Shown here one piece after another: positions 8,622 to 19,417 of a DNA stretch of 64,000 bases. Below the pieces are notes generated by a model. That model was not told where the DNA came from. It did not search any database and saw only the letters and a program-made list of their open reading frames with translations. Location of the stretch: the NCBI RefSeq assembly GCF_024281235.1, contig NZ_JAHWXY010000002.1, positions 682,001 through 746,000 of the forward strand, read 5' to 3'. Position 1 is the first letter of the stretch; each line of letters begins with the position of its first letter. This DNA comes from Shinella daejeonensis. Lineage in GTDB: Bacteria > Pseudomonadota > Alphaproteobacteria > Rhizobiales > Rhizobiaceae. Position numbers and translations under genes: made by a program.

Positions 8622-9472
8622 GACGCGAACCGCCGCAGAAGCTCGCTGATTATGGCCCGCTGGTCTTTCCGGCGGGCATGCTGATCGTCTTCTTCGTCGT
8701 GCCCTTCGCCACGATGATCGCCGTTTCCTTCTTCCGCCGCGATCCGGCGGGCTTCTATACGCCCGATTTCGTCTTCGATAATTACGCCCGCTTCCTCAGC
8801 CTGTTCTTCGGCAAGGTGCTCGGCTTCTCGCTGTTTCTGGCCATCGCCGTGGCGATCTGCTGTGTGGTTCTGGCCGTGCCCTTCACCTATCTCCTGGCGC
8901 GCACCCGCCGCAAGACCCAGGTCCTCTGGCTCGTGGCGCTCCTTTCCGTGCTGTCGCTGTCGGAGGTGATCATCGGTTTCGCCTGGTCGACGCTGTTTTC
9001 CCGCACGGCCGGCATTACCAATCTCTTCGTCGCCCTCGGCCTGATGTCGGAGGCGGTGGCGCTCAATCCGAGTTTCGGCGCGGTGCTGACCGCCATGGTC
9101 TATCAGGCGCTGCCCTATACGGTTCTCGTCCTCTATCCGGCGCTCGTGCGGCTCGATCCGACCCTGACCGAAGCCGCGCGCACGCTTGGCGCATCGCCGC
9201 TTCGGGCCTTTTTCACCGTCGTGGTGCCGGCGTTGCGCAACACCATCCTCGCCACGCTGATCATGGTCTTCATCTTCGCGCTCGGCTCCTATCTGCTGCC
9301 GCAGATTCTCGGCCGGCCGCAGCACTGGACGCTCTCGGTGCTGATCACCGATCAGGCGATCTACCAGTCGAACATGCCGTTCGCGGCGGCCATGGCCGTC
9401 TTCCTCGTGCTCGTCACGCTCGCGCTCGTCGCGCTGACGGTCTACGCCGGCCGCAAGGGAGAAGCGGCATGA
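8618..9472 (+). CDS. ABC transporter permease, PotB-like
   Basis: Inner-membrane subunit of the Pot-type importer. The 284-residue protein has about six hydrophobic helices (the first at LVFPAGMLIVFFVVPFA) and the ATPase-contacting EAA loop, seen as LTEAARTLGASPLRAFF. It overlaps the ATPase gene upstream and the second permease gene downstream by four bases each. Confidence 0.9.
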   Translation: MRREPPQKLADYGPLVFPAGMLIVFFVVPFATMIAVSFFRRDPAGFYTPDFVFDNYARFLSLFFGKVLGFSLFLAIAVAICCVVLAVPFTYLLARTRRKTQVLWLVALLSVLSLSEVIIGFAWSTLFSRTAGITNLFVALGLMSEAVALNPSFGAVLTAMVYQALPYTVLVLYPALVRLDPTLTEAARTLGASPLRAFFTVVVPALRNTILATLIMVFIFALGSYLLPQILGRPQHWTLSVLITDQAIYQSNMPFAAAMAVFLVLVTLALVALTVYAGRKGEAA

Positions 9473-10266
9473 ACACGTTCCTGCAACGATGCTATTTCGC
9501 GCTCTTCGGCCTGTTCCTGGCGATGCCGCTCATCGTGGTCGCCGGTGTCTCGGTCAACGAGAAGCAGACGCTGGCCTTTCCGCCGCAGGGGTTCTCGCTG
9601 TCCTGGTACGGTGAGATCTTCGCCAATCCGGAATGGCGCAGCGCCCTGATCGCCTCCCTGACGCTCGCCGCCCTCTCGGCGGCGCTGGCCCTGATCATCG
9701 CCTTGCCGCTTGCCTGGTTCCTGTGGCGGCGGCATGCGCCCTGGGCCAATGTCTTCCAGCTTCTCGGCATCGCGCCCTTCACCCTGCCGCCGGTCATCAC
9801 CGCGCTCGGCTTCCTGACGTTCTGGGCGACGACGGGCTTCTACGGCCAGCCGGCGACGGCGGTGATCAGCCACGCGATCTTCTTCGTGACGCTGCCGCTG
9901 GTGACCTTGTCGCTCGGCTTTTCCTCCATCGACCGCTCGCTCGTCGAGGCTGCGGCGACCATGGGCGCGGACGACAGGACGGTGTTCCGCACCGTGGTGC
10001 TGCCGCTGATCCGGCCTTATCTCGTTTCGGGCTATGCCTTTGCCTTCGTGCTGTCGCTCAACGAATATATCGTGGCCTATATGACCGTCGGTTTCACGCT
10101 GGAGACGCTGCCGATCAAGATCTTCAACGCGCTGCGCTACGGCTACACGCCGACGATGGCGTCGGTGACCATCCTGTTCGTCGTCGTCGCGGCGACGATC
10201 TTCGGGCTGGTCGCCCGGTTCGGCGACCTGCCGAAGCTCTTGGGCGCAATGTCGTCGCGCGAGTGA
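9469..10266 (+). CDS. ABC transporter permease, PotC-like
   Basis: Second inner-membrane subunit of the importer, 265 residues and about six membrane helices, with the EAA loop as LVEAAATMGADDRTVFR. It pairs with the PotB-like subunit. It overlaps the preceding gene by four bases. A hairpin follows its stop, before the carbon-nitrogen hydrolase gene. Confidence 0.9.
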   Translation: MNTFLQRCYFALFGLFLAMPLIVVAGVSVNEKQTLAFPPQGFSLSWYGEIFANPEWRSALIASLTLAALSAALALIIALPLAWFLWRRHAPWANVFQLLGIAPFTLPPVITALGFLTFWATTGFYGQPATAVISHAIFFVTLPLVTLSLGFSSIDRSLVEAAATMGADDRTVFRTVVLPLIRPYLVSGYAFAFVLSLNEYIVAYMTVGFTLETLPIKIFNALRYGYTPTMASVTILFVVVAATIFGLVARFGDLPKLLGAMSSRE

Positions 10267-10276
10267 GATAATCGTT

Positions 10277-10300
10277 GAAACGCCGGCTTTCCGGTGTTTC
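10277..10300 (+). terminator. Hairpin after the permease gene, possible weak terminator or attenuator
   Basis: GAAACGCCGG-CTTT-CCGGTGTTTC is a 10-bp stem with one G-U pair, closed by a four-base loop. It is followed after AGGG by TTTT, so termination would be partial at best. It lies in the 58-base gap before the carbon-nitrogen hydrolase gene and may reduce that gene's expression. Confidence 0.45.
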
Positions 10301-10324
10301 TCACAGGGTTTTGGGAGAGATCCG

Positions 10325-11107
10325 ATGCGGATTGCCGCCTTTCAGATGCATGCGATTCCCGGTGATCCGGACACCAATCTGGAGCGGATCGCCATGGCGG
10401 CGGCGGATGCCGCGTCGGGTGGTGCGAAACTGCTGATCCTGCCGGAACTGGCGGTCACCGGCTATGGCGCGGATGCGGCCTTCGAACGGCTCGGTTCGCC
10501 GGCTTCGGGGCCGGTCGCGCAGCGCCTCGGCGCCATTGCGCGGGAGAACCGTCTGGCGATCGTTGCGGGTTTCGCCGAGCGGGAAGGGGCAAATCTCTAC
10601 AATAGTGCGCTCTTTACCGACGGCATCGGCACGCAGGCGGTCTATCGCAAGTCCCATCTTTATGGCGAATACGAGCGTCGCTGGTTCCGCGCCGATGCGC
10701 CGGGTTCCGTGCTGGTCGAACTGGGCGGCATCCGGCTCGGCATGCTGATCTGCTACGATGTGGAGTTTCCGGAAAATGTCCGTCGCCTGGCGCTGGCGGG
10801 CGCGGATCTCGTGGTGGTGCCGACCGCGGTGCCCAAGGGAGCCGCGGGAACGTTCATCGCCAGCCATATGATCCGGGTGCGCGCCTTCGAGAACCAGACG
10901 TTCGTCGCCTATGTCAACCACTGCGGCGCGGACGACCGCTTCTCCTATGCGGGCCTGTCCTGTATTGCGGCGCCGGACGGAGCGGTTCTGGCGGCCGGGC
11001 CGGACGAAGGCGAGACGCTGCTGTTCGCCGAGATCCGGCCGGCCGATTTTGCGGCTTCGCGCGCCGAAAACAGCTATCTTCAGGATCTGGCCCGCCTCGG
11101 CGGCTGA
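10325..11107 (+). CDS. Carbon-nitrogen hydrolase (nitrilase superfamily amidase)
   Basis: Hydrolyses a C-N bond in an amide or N-carbamoyl compound by cysteine catalysis. The 260-residue protein has the nitrilase triad E41 (LILPELAVTG), K109 (YRKSHLYGE) and C143 (LICYDVEFPE). It is the last gene of the ureohydrolase-importer operon. Relatives include N-carbamoylputrescine amidase and omega-amidase-like enzymes, so it could trim an imported amide or a carbamoyl product. It is convergent with the amidohydrolase gene 22 bases downstream. Confidence 0.9.
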   Translation: MRIAAFQMHAIPGDPDTNLERIAMAAADAASGGAKLLILPELAVTGYGADAAFERLGSPASGPVAQRLGAIARENRLAIVAGFAEREGANLYNSALFTDGIGTQAVYRKSHLYGEYERRWFRADAPGSVLVELGGIRLGMLICYDVEFPENVRRLALAGADLVVVPTAVPKGAAGTFIASHMIRVRAFENQTFVAYVNHCGADDRFSYAGLSCIAAPDGAVLAAGPDEGETLLFAEIRPADFAASRAENSYLQDLARLGG

Positions 11108-11129
11108 TCGCAAAGGCCGGCCGGCCCCG

Positions 11130-12803
11130 TTACCCTGCCTGATGGGTGACGCGGCCATCGCAGATCGTCAGGACGGGCCGGATCGAGGCCAGTTCGTCGT
11201 GCGGTGAGGTCTCGACGTTTGCGGACAGGACGACGATATCGGCAAGATAGCCCGCCTTCAGCATGCCCTTGCGATCCTCCATGAATTCGACCCAGGCCCC
11301 CGTGCGCGTATAGGCGGCGAGCGTTTCCTGCAAGGACAGGCGCTGGTCTTCCAGTCCCTCCTTCCAGACGGGACGGGTCATGGCGCATTGGATGCAGTTC
11401 ATCGGATCGAGCGGGGAGACCGGCCAGTCGGTGGCGAAGACGATGTTCGTGCCCGCGTCGACCAGCGTCTTCCATGCGAAGGCATGGGGCCAGCGATCCT
11501 CGCCGATATAGGACAGATAGGGTTCGAGCGGCAGTCCCGCGACGCCCGGCGGATGCACGGGCTGCATCGAGGCGACCGTCCCAAGCGCCTGAAAACGCGG
11601 AATGTCGGACGGCTGCACCACCTCGATATGTTCGATGCGGTGGCGGCTGTCGCGCCGGCCGTTGGCCCGGATCGCCGCCTCGTAGCCGTTCAGGACCATG
11701 TTCACCGCGCCGTCGCCGATGGCGTGGACGGCGATTTGCAGGCCGAGCCGGTCTGCGGCGGTGGCGATCGTGTCGAAATGCGTCTGCGAGAACAGCGGTT
11801 CGCCCTTCCAGCCGGGTCGGTGGCAATAGTCGTCGATGAAGACGGCGGTGCCGGATTCGGTGACGCCGTCCATGAACAGCTTGACGAAATCGCAGCGCAG
11901 CCGGTCGCCGCTGAAGCGGGCGCGCCAGACGGCGGCCTTCTCCGTAAGATCGGAAAGCGGCATGAAATTCTTCATGTGGAAGGGCATCCGCACGCGTACC
12001 GGCAGCCCGGTGGTACGTTCGATCTCGTCGAGAAGTTCGAGCTGGTAGAGGCTGCCGTCCATGTTCTGCAACGATGTGATGCCGAGGGAAGCGACATAGG
12101 CAAGACCCTTCTTCAGTGTCTCGATGTCGCTTGCGCGCTCTTCCGCCGTGACATGCGCGGGATCGCCGCCGGTGGTGATACCCAGCATGTCGCGTCCGCC
12201 GCTCTCGCCGAAAGCGGCGACCGGCGCCATGGCGTCGCTTTCGCGCAATTCGCCGTTGGCCAGCCCGTCCTCACCCATGACGATCTCGTTGCCGACCCCG
12301 ACTTCGCCTCCTTCGAGAATGCCCGCCATCTTCAGGGCGGCGGTGTTCGCCCAGCCGGTGTGATGATCGTAGGCACAGAGGAAGAGCGGTCGGTCCGGCA
12401 GGATGCGATCGAGATGATGGCGGGTCAGCCGTTCGTGGTCGGAGAGGATGGTATATTCCGCCTGCTGCGCCACCAGCAGCCGGCGCTCGGGATATTGCGC
12501 GGCATAGGCCTTGATGGCCGCGTCCAGCGCGTCGAACCCCCTGATGCCCATCAGGGACAGTTCGCTGAGTTCGGCCGAGCCGCCGAATATATGCATATGG
12601 GCTTCGTTGAAGCCGGGCAGGACCGATCCGCCCCGGGCGTCGATGACATGGGTATCGGGGCCGGAGAAAGCATCCACCTCCGCCTCCGAGCCGACCGCCA
12701 GGATACGGTTGGCGCCGATTGCGATGGCTTCGGCCCGGGGACGGGCGTCGTCCATCGTCAGCACCCGCGCGTTGCGGATGATAAAGCTCGCTTCGGTCTG
12801 CAT
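11130..12803 (-). CDS. Metal-dependent amidohydrolase, YtcJ-like
   Basis: A cytoplasmic zinc hydrolase of the amidohydrolase_3 group. The 557-residue protein has the N-terminal composite beta-sandwich, the metal motif NEAHMHIFGG, the second histidine in VHAIGDGAVN and the third in RIEHIEVV, followed by FATDWPVSPLDP near the C-terminus. It is the last gene of the right-hand Pot-type importer operon, 19 bases after the serine hydrolase. Family members cleave amides, formamides or cyclic amides; the substrate here is unknown. Confidence 0.9.
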   Translation of the reverse strand: MQTEASFIIRNARVLTMDDARPRAEAIAIGANRILAVGSEAEVDAFSGPDTHVIDARGGSVLPGFNEAHMHIFGGSAELSELSLMGIRGFDALDAAIKAYAAQYPERRLLVAQQAEYTILSDHERLTRHHLDRILPDRPLFLCAYDHHTGWANTAALKMAGILEGGEVGVGNEIVMGEDGLANGELRESDAMAPVAAFGESGGRDMLGITTGGDPAHVTAEERASDIETLKKGLAYVASLGITSLQNMDGSLYQLELLDEIERTTGLPVRVRMPFHMKNFMPLSDLTEKAAVWRARFSGDRLRCDFVKLFMDGVTESGTAVFIDDYCHRPGWKGEPLFSQTHFDTIATAADRLGLQIAVHAIGDGAVNMVLNGYEAAIRANGRRDSRHRIEHIEVVQPSDIPRFQALGTVASMQPVHPPGVAGLPLEPYLSYIGEDRWPHAFAWKTLVDAGTNIVFATDWPVSPLDPMNCIQCAMTRPVWKEGLEDQRLSLQETLAAYTRTGAWVEFMEDRKGMLKAGYLADIVVLSANVETSPHDELASIRPVLTICDGRVTHQAG

Positions 12804-12822
12804 CGCATATCCCTCCCGTTGT

Positions 12823-14004
12823 TCAGAACGTCCGGCGGCAGAGCGCGCGGAAGAAGGCGAACATGTCCTGATTGTCCTCGTCGCCCAGCGGATCGGGCTG
12901 CGACGACAGTTTGACGATCACCGTTTCCGCGCTCGGATCGACATAAAGCCACTGGCCATGGATGCCGATGGCGCAGAAGGCGCCGTCGGCTTCGCCCGAC
13001 TGATACCACTGGCTGCGGTAGCGCCCGTTGGGCAGATCGACATTCATGCCCGCAAGCCAGGCCTCGCGGTCGCCGTTCTGCCGCATGTCGGCGATCCAGG
13101 CGGCCGGCACGATCTGCCGGCCCTCGATTGCGCCGTCCATGCGCAGCAATTCGCCGAGACGGGCGAGGTCGCGTGCCCGCACGCAGACGCCGCCCGCCGT
13201 GCGCGGCGTGCCGATCGCATCGACGCTCACGCAGCCGTCGCCCTTCGCGCCCATCGGCTTCCAGACGTGCTCCGACAGGAGATCGCCGAAGCGCGCGCCC
13301 GTCGCGCGCTCGATGATCACGCCGAGTAGGTCGGCATTGGGCGAGGCATAATAGAACGGACCGCCATGCGGGCGCTCGGCCTTGGAGAGCGTCAGCAGGA
13401 AAGCGGCGAGCGTCTCCGGTTCGGTGTCCGGCTGCGGCGGGTTCCAGAGCATGGCGCGGCGATAGCGCGCGAAGAGACCGTAGGGGTCGAGATAGGCTTC
13501 CTCGAAGTCGAGGCTTACGCGCATGTCGAGCACGTCGCGATAGGTGCAGTCGCCATAGACGCTGCCTTTCGCTTCCGGGAGATAGTCGGTCACCGGCCGG
13601 TCGGGCTCGATGACGCCTTCCGCTTCGAGGATGCCCGAGATGAGGGCCGTCAGCGACTTGGAGATGGAGAAGATCAGGTGGGCGGCATCGCTATCGGCAT
13701 GCGCCGCATAATGTTCCGCGACGATCTCTCCCTTGCGCATCAGGACGAAGGCGTCGGTATGGGCGTAATCGAGGAAGGCGCGGGCCGTGCCGGCGCCGGC
13801 AAGTCCGGTTTCCATCGGCGCATCGAGAAAAGTGTCCGAGGGGAGAGGGGTTTCGGCGACGGGGGCGGCGGCGGCGATGGCGGCCGTCGGCACGAGGTCG
13901 CGGACATTCTGGAAGCTCCAGCGGCTATAGGGGGCGGTGCGCCAGTTCGCCAGCGTCACCTCGGCGCGGGAAAAGCCGTGCCGTTCCTTGAAAGTCTTGG
14001 TCAT
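12823..14004 (-). CDS. Serine hydrolase, class C beta-lactamase family
   Basis: A penicillin-binding-protein-like hydrolase of 393 residues. The nucleophile motif SxxK is seen as SISK (S113, K116), and YASPN further on takes the place of the YxN motif. No signal peptide is visible, so it probably acts in the cytoplasm as an amidase or esterase and not as an antibiotic-resistance enzyme. It lies between the binding-protein gene (76 bases upstream) and the amidohydrolase (19 bases downstream), which supports a role in processing the imported compound, as in 6-aminohexanoate-dimer hydrolase relatives. Confidence 0.85.
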   Translation of the reverse strand: MTKTFKERHGFSRAEVTLANWRTAPYSRWSFQNVRDLVPTAAIAAAAPVAETPLPSDTFLDAPMETGLAGAGTARAFLDYAHTDAFVLMRKGEIVAEHYAAHADSDAAHLIFSISKSLTALISGILEAEGVIEPDRPVTDYLPEAKGSVYGDCTYRDVLDMRVSLDFEEAYLDPYGLFARYRRAMLWNPPQPDTEPETLAAFLLTLSKAERPHGGPFYYASPNADLLGVIIERATGARFGDLLSEHVWKPMGAKGDGCVSVDAIGTPRTAGGVCVRARDLARLGELLRMDGAIEGRQIVPAAWIADMRQNGDREAWLAGMNVDLPNGRYRSQWYQSGEADGAFCAIGIHGQWLYVDPSAETVIVKLSSQPDPLGDEDNQDMFAFFRALCRRTF

Positions 14005-14065
14005 GATCCATCCGCAAGACGCGGAAAGGCGCGTGGCCCTTCCGCGTGGGTCGTTATTGGTCGGT

Positions 14066-14081
14066 GGCGGCGCAAGCCGCC
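14066..14081 (-). other. Small hairpin after the second binding-protein gene
   Basis: GGCGGC and GCCGCC pair around a four-base loop directly after the stop codon on the minus strand, in the 76-base gap before the serine hydrolase gene. No T run follows, so it is more likely a message-stabilising stem than a terminator. Confidence 0.35.
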
Positions 14082-15115
14082 TATTTCTGAAGCTCGGTCC
14101 AGATCCTGGTATAAAGCTCCTGGACTTCCGGCGGGCAGGCGAGATTGAATTCGCCGGCGGCCTTCAGTTCTTCGGGGACCACGATCTCGGGCGCATCCTT
14201 CATGTCGTCCGGCATGAAGGCTTCCGATCCCTTGATGCCGTTAGCGTAGCGGGCGAAGGAGGAAAGCATCGCGGCGTTTTCCGGCTCCATGATGAAATTC
14301 AGGAAGAGCTTGGCGTTTTCCACGTTGCGGGCATCGGCAAGGATGGCGGCGTTGTCCATCCAGATCGGGAAGCCTTCCTTCGGATAGCCATAGACGATAT
14401 CGGGATTTTGCAGGCGGGCGCGGAAGGCCGCGCCGTTCCATTCCACACCGCCGGAAATATCGCCCTTCACGACCTTTTCGATGGAGCTGTAGTCCATCGA
14501 CAGCCATTTCGGCTTCGCCTCGTTCAGCTTGTCGCGCATCTTCTTGAGCATGTCGAGATCGCCGGAGCAGGGCTTTCCGCCGACATAGGCGACGGCGAGG
14601 TGAATGACGTCGGACATCTCCGGCAGAACGTTGACCTTGCCGACCAGTTCTTCCGGCGGGTCCATGAAGATGGCGGAAGTGTTGGGATCGCCCGAATAGA
14701 TCTTCTTGTTGACCATCACGCCGGTCGTGCCCCATTGCCAGGGAACCGAATAGTGGCGGCCGGGATCGAACACCACGTCGACCCATTGCGGATCGACATT
14801 CTTGAAGTTCTCCATCTGGTCGGGCCGGGCCTCCAGGAGGAGGCCTTCCGAAATCCAGATCGGCATGACGTTGGCGGAAGGGACGACGATGTCGAAACCG
14901 TGGCCGCCCTGGCGAACCTTGGCAAGCGCGGTGTCGTTGGAATCGTAGTCGGTGATCGTCACCTTGACGTCATAGGTTTCCTCGAACTTCTTGATCATCT
15001 CGGGGCTGGTGTAATTGCCCCAGTTGAAGATGTTGAGCTCGCCTTCGGCATGCGCCACGGCCGTCGTGGCCATGAGGCCCGCGGCAAGCGCCATCAATCC
15101 CAGTTTGCATCGCAT
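14081..15115 (-). CDS. ABC transporter substrate-binding protein, PotD-like, Sec-exported
   Basis: Periplasmic binding protein of the spermidine/putrescine type, 344 residues. It has a Sec signal peptide (hydrophobic core [17 protein letters not shown], cleavage after AHA) and the PotD-like beginning [13 protein letters not shown]. It closes the transporter part of the right-hand operon, downstream of two permease genes. The binding protein of the left operon is Tat-exported and clearly different, so the two systems probably bind different ligands. Confidence 0.92.
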   Translation of the reverse strand: MRCKLGLMALAAGLMATTAVAHAEGELNIFNWGNYTSPEMIKKFEETYDVKVTITDYDSNDTALAKVRQGGHGFDIVVPSANVMPIWISEGLLLEARPDQMENFKNVDPQWVDVVFDPGRHYSVPWQWGTTGVMVNKKIYSGDPNTSAIFMDPPEELVGKVNVLPEMSDVIHLAVAYVGGKPCSGDLDMLKKMRDKLNEAKPKWLSMDYSSIEKVVKGDISGGVEWNGAAFRARLQNPDIVYGYPKEGFPIWMDNAAILADARNVENAKLFLNFIMEPENAAMLSSFARYANGIKGSEAFMPDDMKDAPEIVVPEELKAAGEFNLACPPEVQELYTRIWTELQK

Positions 15116-15132
15116 GGCCGTTCTCCTGTTGG

Positions 15133-15945
15133 TTAGGTCTTTTGTTTCTGCGGGTTCCTGCTGAGGAAGAAGAAGAGTGTCACGATCGCCAGCGACAGGA
15201 CGAGGAAGACCGTCGAGATCGCGTTCATTTCCGGCGTGACCACCCGGCGCAACTGTCCGAGCATATAGGTCGGCAGCGTGTCCTGGCCGCCCGACTTCAC
15301 GAACTCGGTGATGACCACGTCATCGAGCGAAATCACGAAGGCGAGCATGAGCCCGGCGAGGATACCGGGCCAGAGCAACGGCAGCGTGACATGGCGAAAG
15401 GTCTGGAAGGGGCTGGCGTAGAGATCCGCTGCCGCCCGTTCCAGCGACAGGTCCATGCTTTCAAGCCGCGCGCGGATCGGCAGATAGGCGAAGGGCACGC
15501 AGAAGGCCGAATGGGCGAGGATGAGGTAGCCGAGGCCGGAATAGCCGGTCCACACCTTGATGCGCGAGAAAAGAATGAGCAGCGCCACCGCCGTGACGAT
15601 CTCCGGCACCAGCAGCGGCATGTTGATGATGGAATATTTGAAGGTGAGGCCGCGATAGGGGGCGGTGCGCGTGGTGGCGAGCGCGGCGAGCGTGGCGCAG
15701 GTCGTGGCGATGACGGCAGCACTCGCCGCGATTTTCAGCGAGCGCCAGGAGGCCTCGATGACTTGCGCATTGTTCCAGGCGCTTTCGAACCAGCGGAAGG
15801 AGAAGCCTTCCCATACGGCGATGGAGACGCCGGCGTTGAAGGCGTAGACCACCAGCGTGGCGATCGGCAGATAGAGCAGGAAGAAGCACAGCATCGCGAT
15901 GGTCGCAAAGCCCGGCTGCCGCTTGATCGAGAACGGCCTAGCCAT
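15133..15945 (-). CDS. ABC transporter permease, PotC-like
   Basis: Inner-membrane subunit, 270 residues and about six helices, with the EAA loop recognisable as [17 protein letters not shown]. It overlaps the other permease gene by eight bases and is followed after 17 bases by the binding-protein gene, so it belongs to the right-hand operon. Confidence 0.9.
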   Translation of the reverse strand: MARPFSIKRQPGFATIAMLCFFLLYLPIATLVVYAFNAGVSIAVWEGFSFRWFESAWNNAQVIEASWRSLKIAASAAVIATTCATLAALATTRTAPYRGLTFKYSIINMPLLVPEIVTAVALLILFSRIKVWTGYSGLGYLILAHSAFCVPFAYLPIRARLESMDLSLERAAADLYASPFQTFRHVTLPLLWPGILAGLMLAFVISLDDVVITEFVKSGGQDTLPTYMLGQLRRVVTPEMNAISTVFLVLSLAIVTLFFFLSRNPQKQKT

Positions 15946-16864
15946 GGGCGCCGCCTCCGGATTTTCCGGTATTGCGCACGTAGAACAGAAGCACGAAGAG
16001 CACGACGACGACGAGCGCGACGGACAGCGCCGCGCCGAGCGGCCAGTTTCGGCCCTGGCCGAACTGCAATTCGATGAGATTGCCGATCATCAGCGCCTTG
16101 CCGCCGCCCAGCACCCTGGGAATGACATAGGAGGAGAGGGCGGGGACGAAGACGAGGATCGATCCGGCGACGATGCCGGGCCTGACCATCGGCACGACAA
16201 TGCGGGTGAGCACGCCGAAGCGCGAGGCGTAGAGGTCGTAGCCGGCCTCCACCAGCCGGAAATCAAGTTTTTCCAGGCTGGCGTAGAGCGGCAGCACCAT
16301 CAGCGGCAGGAACACATAGGTCATGCCGAGCAGCACGGCGAAATCGGTGAACAGCATCTGGATCGGAGTCGAGATCAGCCCGAGGGTCATGAGCACGGTA
16401 TTGACGATGCCCTCGCTGCGGATCGCTTCCTGAATGGCGAAGGCGCGGATCAGCATGTTCGTCCAGAAGGGGATGGTGACGAGGAAAAGCCACAGCGACC
16501 GGGTATGCGGCGTGCGTGTGGCAATGAAATAGGCGGTGGGAAAGCCGAAGATCAGGCAGAGCAGCGTCGTGATGAAGGCAAGCTTCACGCTCCGCCAGAT
16601 GATCGAGAAATGGGCGTCGGCCAGCGAGACCGTGCCGTCGAAGATGTCCCGCGACAGAAAGACGTTGAACCAGCCTTCGGTGGAAAACGCCCATTTCACG
16701 TCGCCGTAGTTGCCGGGCGCGAGGAAGGAATAGAGCACGACGATGGCGAGCGGCCCGACGCTGGCCGCCACGATCAGAAAGAGGGCGGGCGCACTGAGCA
16801 GCCAGCGGTCCCGGATCTCTTTCCGCTGGCGCTCCTCGCCGATCTGCCGCGCATCGATCGCCAT
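15938..16864 (-). CDS. ABC transporter permease, PotB-like
   Basis: Inner-membrane subunit of 308 residues. The frame is open far upstream across the ATPase gene, but that part is a shadow: the real start is the ATG at 16864, three bases from the end of the ATPase gene, giving MAIDARQIGE and a first membrane helix at about residue 25 (LSAPALFLIVAASVGPL). The EAA loop appears as LVEAGYDLYASRFGVLT. It pairs with the PotC-like subunit. Confidence 0.9.
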   Translation of the reverse strand: MAIDARQIGEERQRKEIRDRWLLSAPALFLIVAASVGPLAIVVLYSFLAPGNYGDVKWAFSTEGWFNVFLSRDIFDGTVSLADAHFSIIWRSVKLAFITTLLCLIFGFPTAYFIATRTPHTRSLWLFLVTIPFWTNMLIRAFAIQEAIRSEGIVNTVLMTLGLISTPIQMLFTDFAVLLGMTYVFLPLMVLPLYASLEKLDFRLVEAGYDLYASRFGVLTRIVVPMVRPGIVAGSILVFVPALSSYVIPRVLGGGKALMIGNLIELQFGQGRNWPLGAALSVALVVVVLFVLLFYVRNTGKSGGGAHG

Positions 16865-16866
16865 GA

Positions 16867-17970
<1,104 letters not shown>

Positions 17971-18062
17971 CCGTTCCCCGTTTTTCATCCCTCCAGCCGG
18001 GATCTCCTCTTCCCCTCTGGACGGCGAGCCGGCACAGGCTCTGTTTCACGGCTTCATGTGAT

Positions 18063-18091
18063 ATTATTGTCTTGTTTATGATCACGATCAA
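18063..18091 (-). promoter_or_regulatory. Candidate promoter of the second Pot-type operon, with overlapping palindrome
   Basis: On the minus strand TTGATC, 17 bases, AATAAT forms a plausible sigma-70 promoter about 90 bases before the ATPase start. The perfect inverted repeat TGATC-AC-GATCA (18079-18090) overlaps the -35, as expected for a repressor operator. The regulator is not identified; the LacI gene upstream is one option. Confidence 0.5.
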
Positions 18092-18220
18092 AGCAAGTCT
18101 TTGCCGGCCTGTAAAGGGGTCTTTCCGCGCTACCCGCCGGGCCTTTCATCAATCCCCGTTTGCAGCCCGTGTCCGATGAAAAGGCGCGCCCAGCCGGCTT
18201 TCCGGTCTGGTGCGGGGGGA

Positions 18221-19240
18221 TCACAGGCCGCAATTATAGCGGGTGTTTATCAGGATCTGGGAATAGTTCGGCTCCACGTTCACCCCGTCGAGATTGTCCC
18301 GGATCCATTTCACCGCCGCCGCCAGTTCCTCGGTGAAGTCGTGTGAGATGACATAGTCCATGGCGCCCGCTTCCAGCAGGGTGCGCGAATAGTTCGTCAG
18401 TTCATGACCGACGAAGATGGTGGTGTCGGCCCGGCCGGCTTTCTCCAGCGCCCGGGCGACGCCGCGGTTGCCGCCGGCGACATTGTAGATGGCGGCGGGA
18501 TAGCCGTTCGTCTCGAAATAGCGGCTCACCTGTTCGCTGGTGCCGTCGGGGCGGTCGTTGGTGATCAGCCGCTCCTCAAGCTTCAGATAGGGAAAATCGG
18601 AGCGCAACACGCGCCGGAACCCCATCTCCCGCTCCTGCTGGCTGCGGAAGGGGGCGCTCATGACGATCAAGACGCTGTTCGGTTCCTTCGGCAGGGCGTG
18701 GCCGATCAGGAGGGCCGCGACGCTGCCGGCGGCATATTGGTCGTTGCCGACATAGGCGCTGCGGCGTGAACTGGGCAGGTCGGAGGTCAGGCATACCACC
18801 GGGATGCCGAAGCTGCGCAGCTTGCGGATGGCGCGATTGAAGGCCGGATGCTCCCGGGCGATGACGACGACGCCGTCGGCTTCGCTGCCGTCCTTCTCGA
18901 TCTGCCGGGCGAAGGCGTTGGGGTCGACTTCATTGGTGAAGATAAAGGTGCCCTCGACGTCGATGCCGGGCACCGAGCGGTTCACATCGGTCGTGGCGGT
19001 CTCCATGGCCGCGTTGAACGCTTCCCCGGAATCGCAGAAAAGGCGGATGAGAAGCGGCCTGTTTCTTTCGGAATGTTCGGAAGAGAGCTTTTTCAGCGCA
19101 TCCATGACCTTGGTGCGGGTCTTCTCCCGCACGCCGTTGCGGTTGTTGAGCACACGGTCGACGGTCGCGGGACCGACGCCCGCCAGTTTTGCGATTTCGG
19201 GGATCGTCGGTCCCTTCCATCCCTGTCCGTTGAGGCGCAT
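18221..19240 (-). CDS. LacI-family transcriptional regulator
   Basis: A sugar-responsive regulator, probably a repressor. From the ATG at 19240 the protein is 339 residues, the family norm: helix-turn-helix TIPEIAKLAGVGPATVDRVL near the N-terminus, then a periplasmic-binding-protein-like sensor domain. The frame is open 34 codons further upstream, but that would put an atypical extension before the DNA-binding domain. GGAG lies 11 bases before the chosen ATG. It is divergent from the sugar ABC operon at 19446, its most likely target. Confidence 0.9.
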   Translation of the reverse strand: MRLNGQGWKGPTIPEIAKLAGVGPATVDRVLNNRNGVREKTRTKVMDALKKLSSEHSERNRPLLIRLFCDSGEAFNAAMETATTDVNRSVPGIDVEGTFIFTNEVDPNAFARQIEKDGSEADGVVVIAREHPAFNRAIRKLRSFGIPVVCLTSDLPSSRRSAYVGNDQYAAGSVAALLIGHALPKEPNSVLIVMSAPFRSQQEREMGFRRVLRSDFPYLKLEERLITNDRPDGTSEQVSRYFETNGYPAAIYNVAGGNRGVARALEKAGRADTTIFVGHELTNYSRTLLEAGAMDYVISHDFTEELAAAVKWIRDNLDGVNVEPNYSQILINTRYNCGL

Positions 19241-19350
19241 AGGGGCGAATTCTCCAAAAAATTTGATGGCTGGCACATCATTATTGCCTGTCATCGGTTT
19301 TACAATCGCTGCTTTCCTAAGCATTGGCGTGAAATTTAGCAAATATGAAT

Positions 19351-19373
19351 TTTTGATGTATTTCCAATCAAAA
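19351..19373. promoter_or_regulatory. Inverted repeat in the lacI/sugar-ABC intergenic region
   Basis: TTTTGAT and ATCAAAA are perfect 7-bp arms 9 bases apart, in an AT-rich region between divergent genes. It could be a regulator site or part of the promoter region. It does not have the compact core typical of LacI operators. Confidence 0.35.
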
Positions 19374-19417
19374 TATGACGACTTCGAACTTGAAGGATGT
19401 GTTTTGAATCCGGAATA

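Noticed and set aside
12823-14004. Antibiotic-resistance beta-lactamase
   Set aside because: No signal peptide, and the gene sits in an importer-amidohydrolase operon; a general amide or ester hydrolase is more likely.
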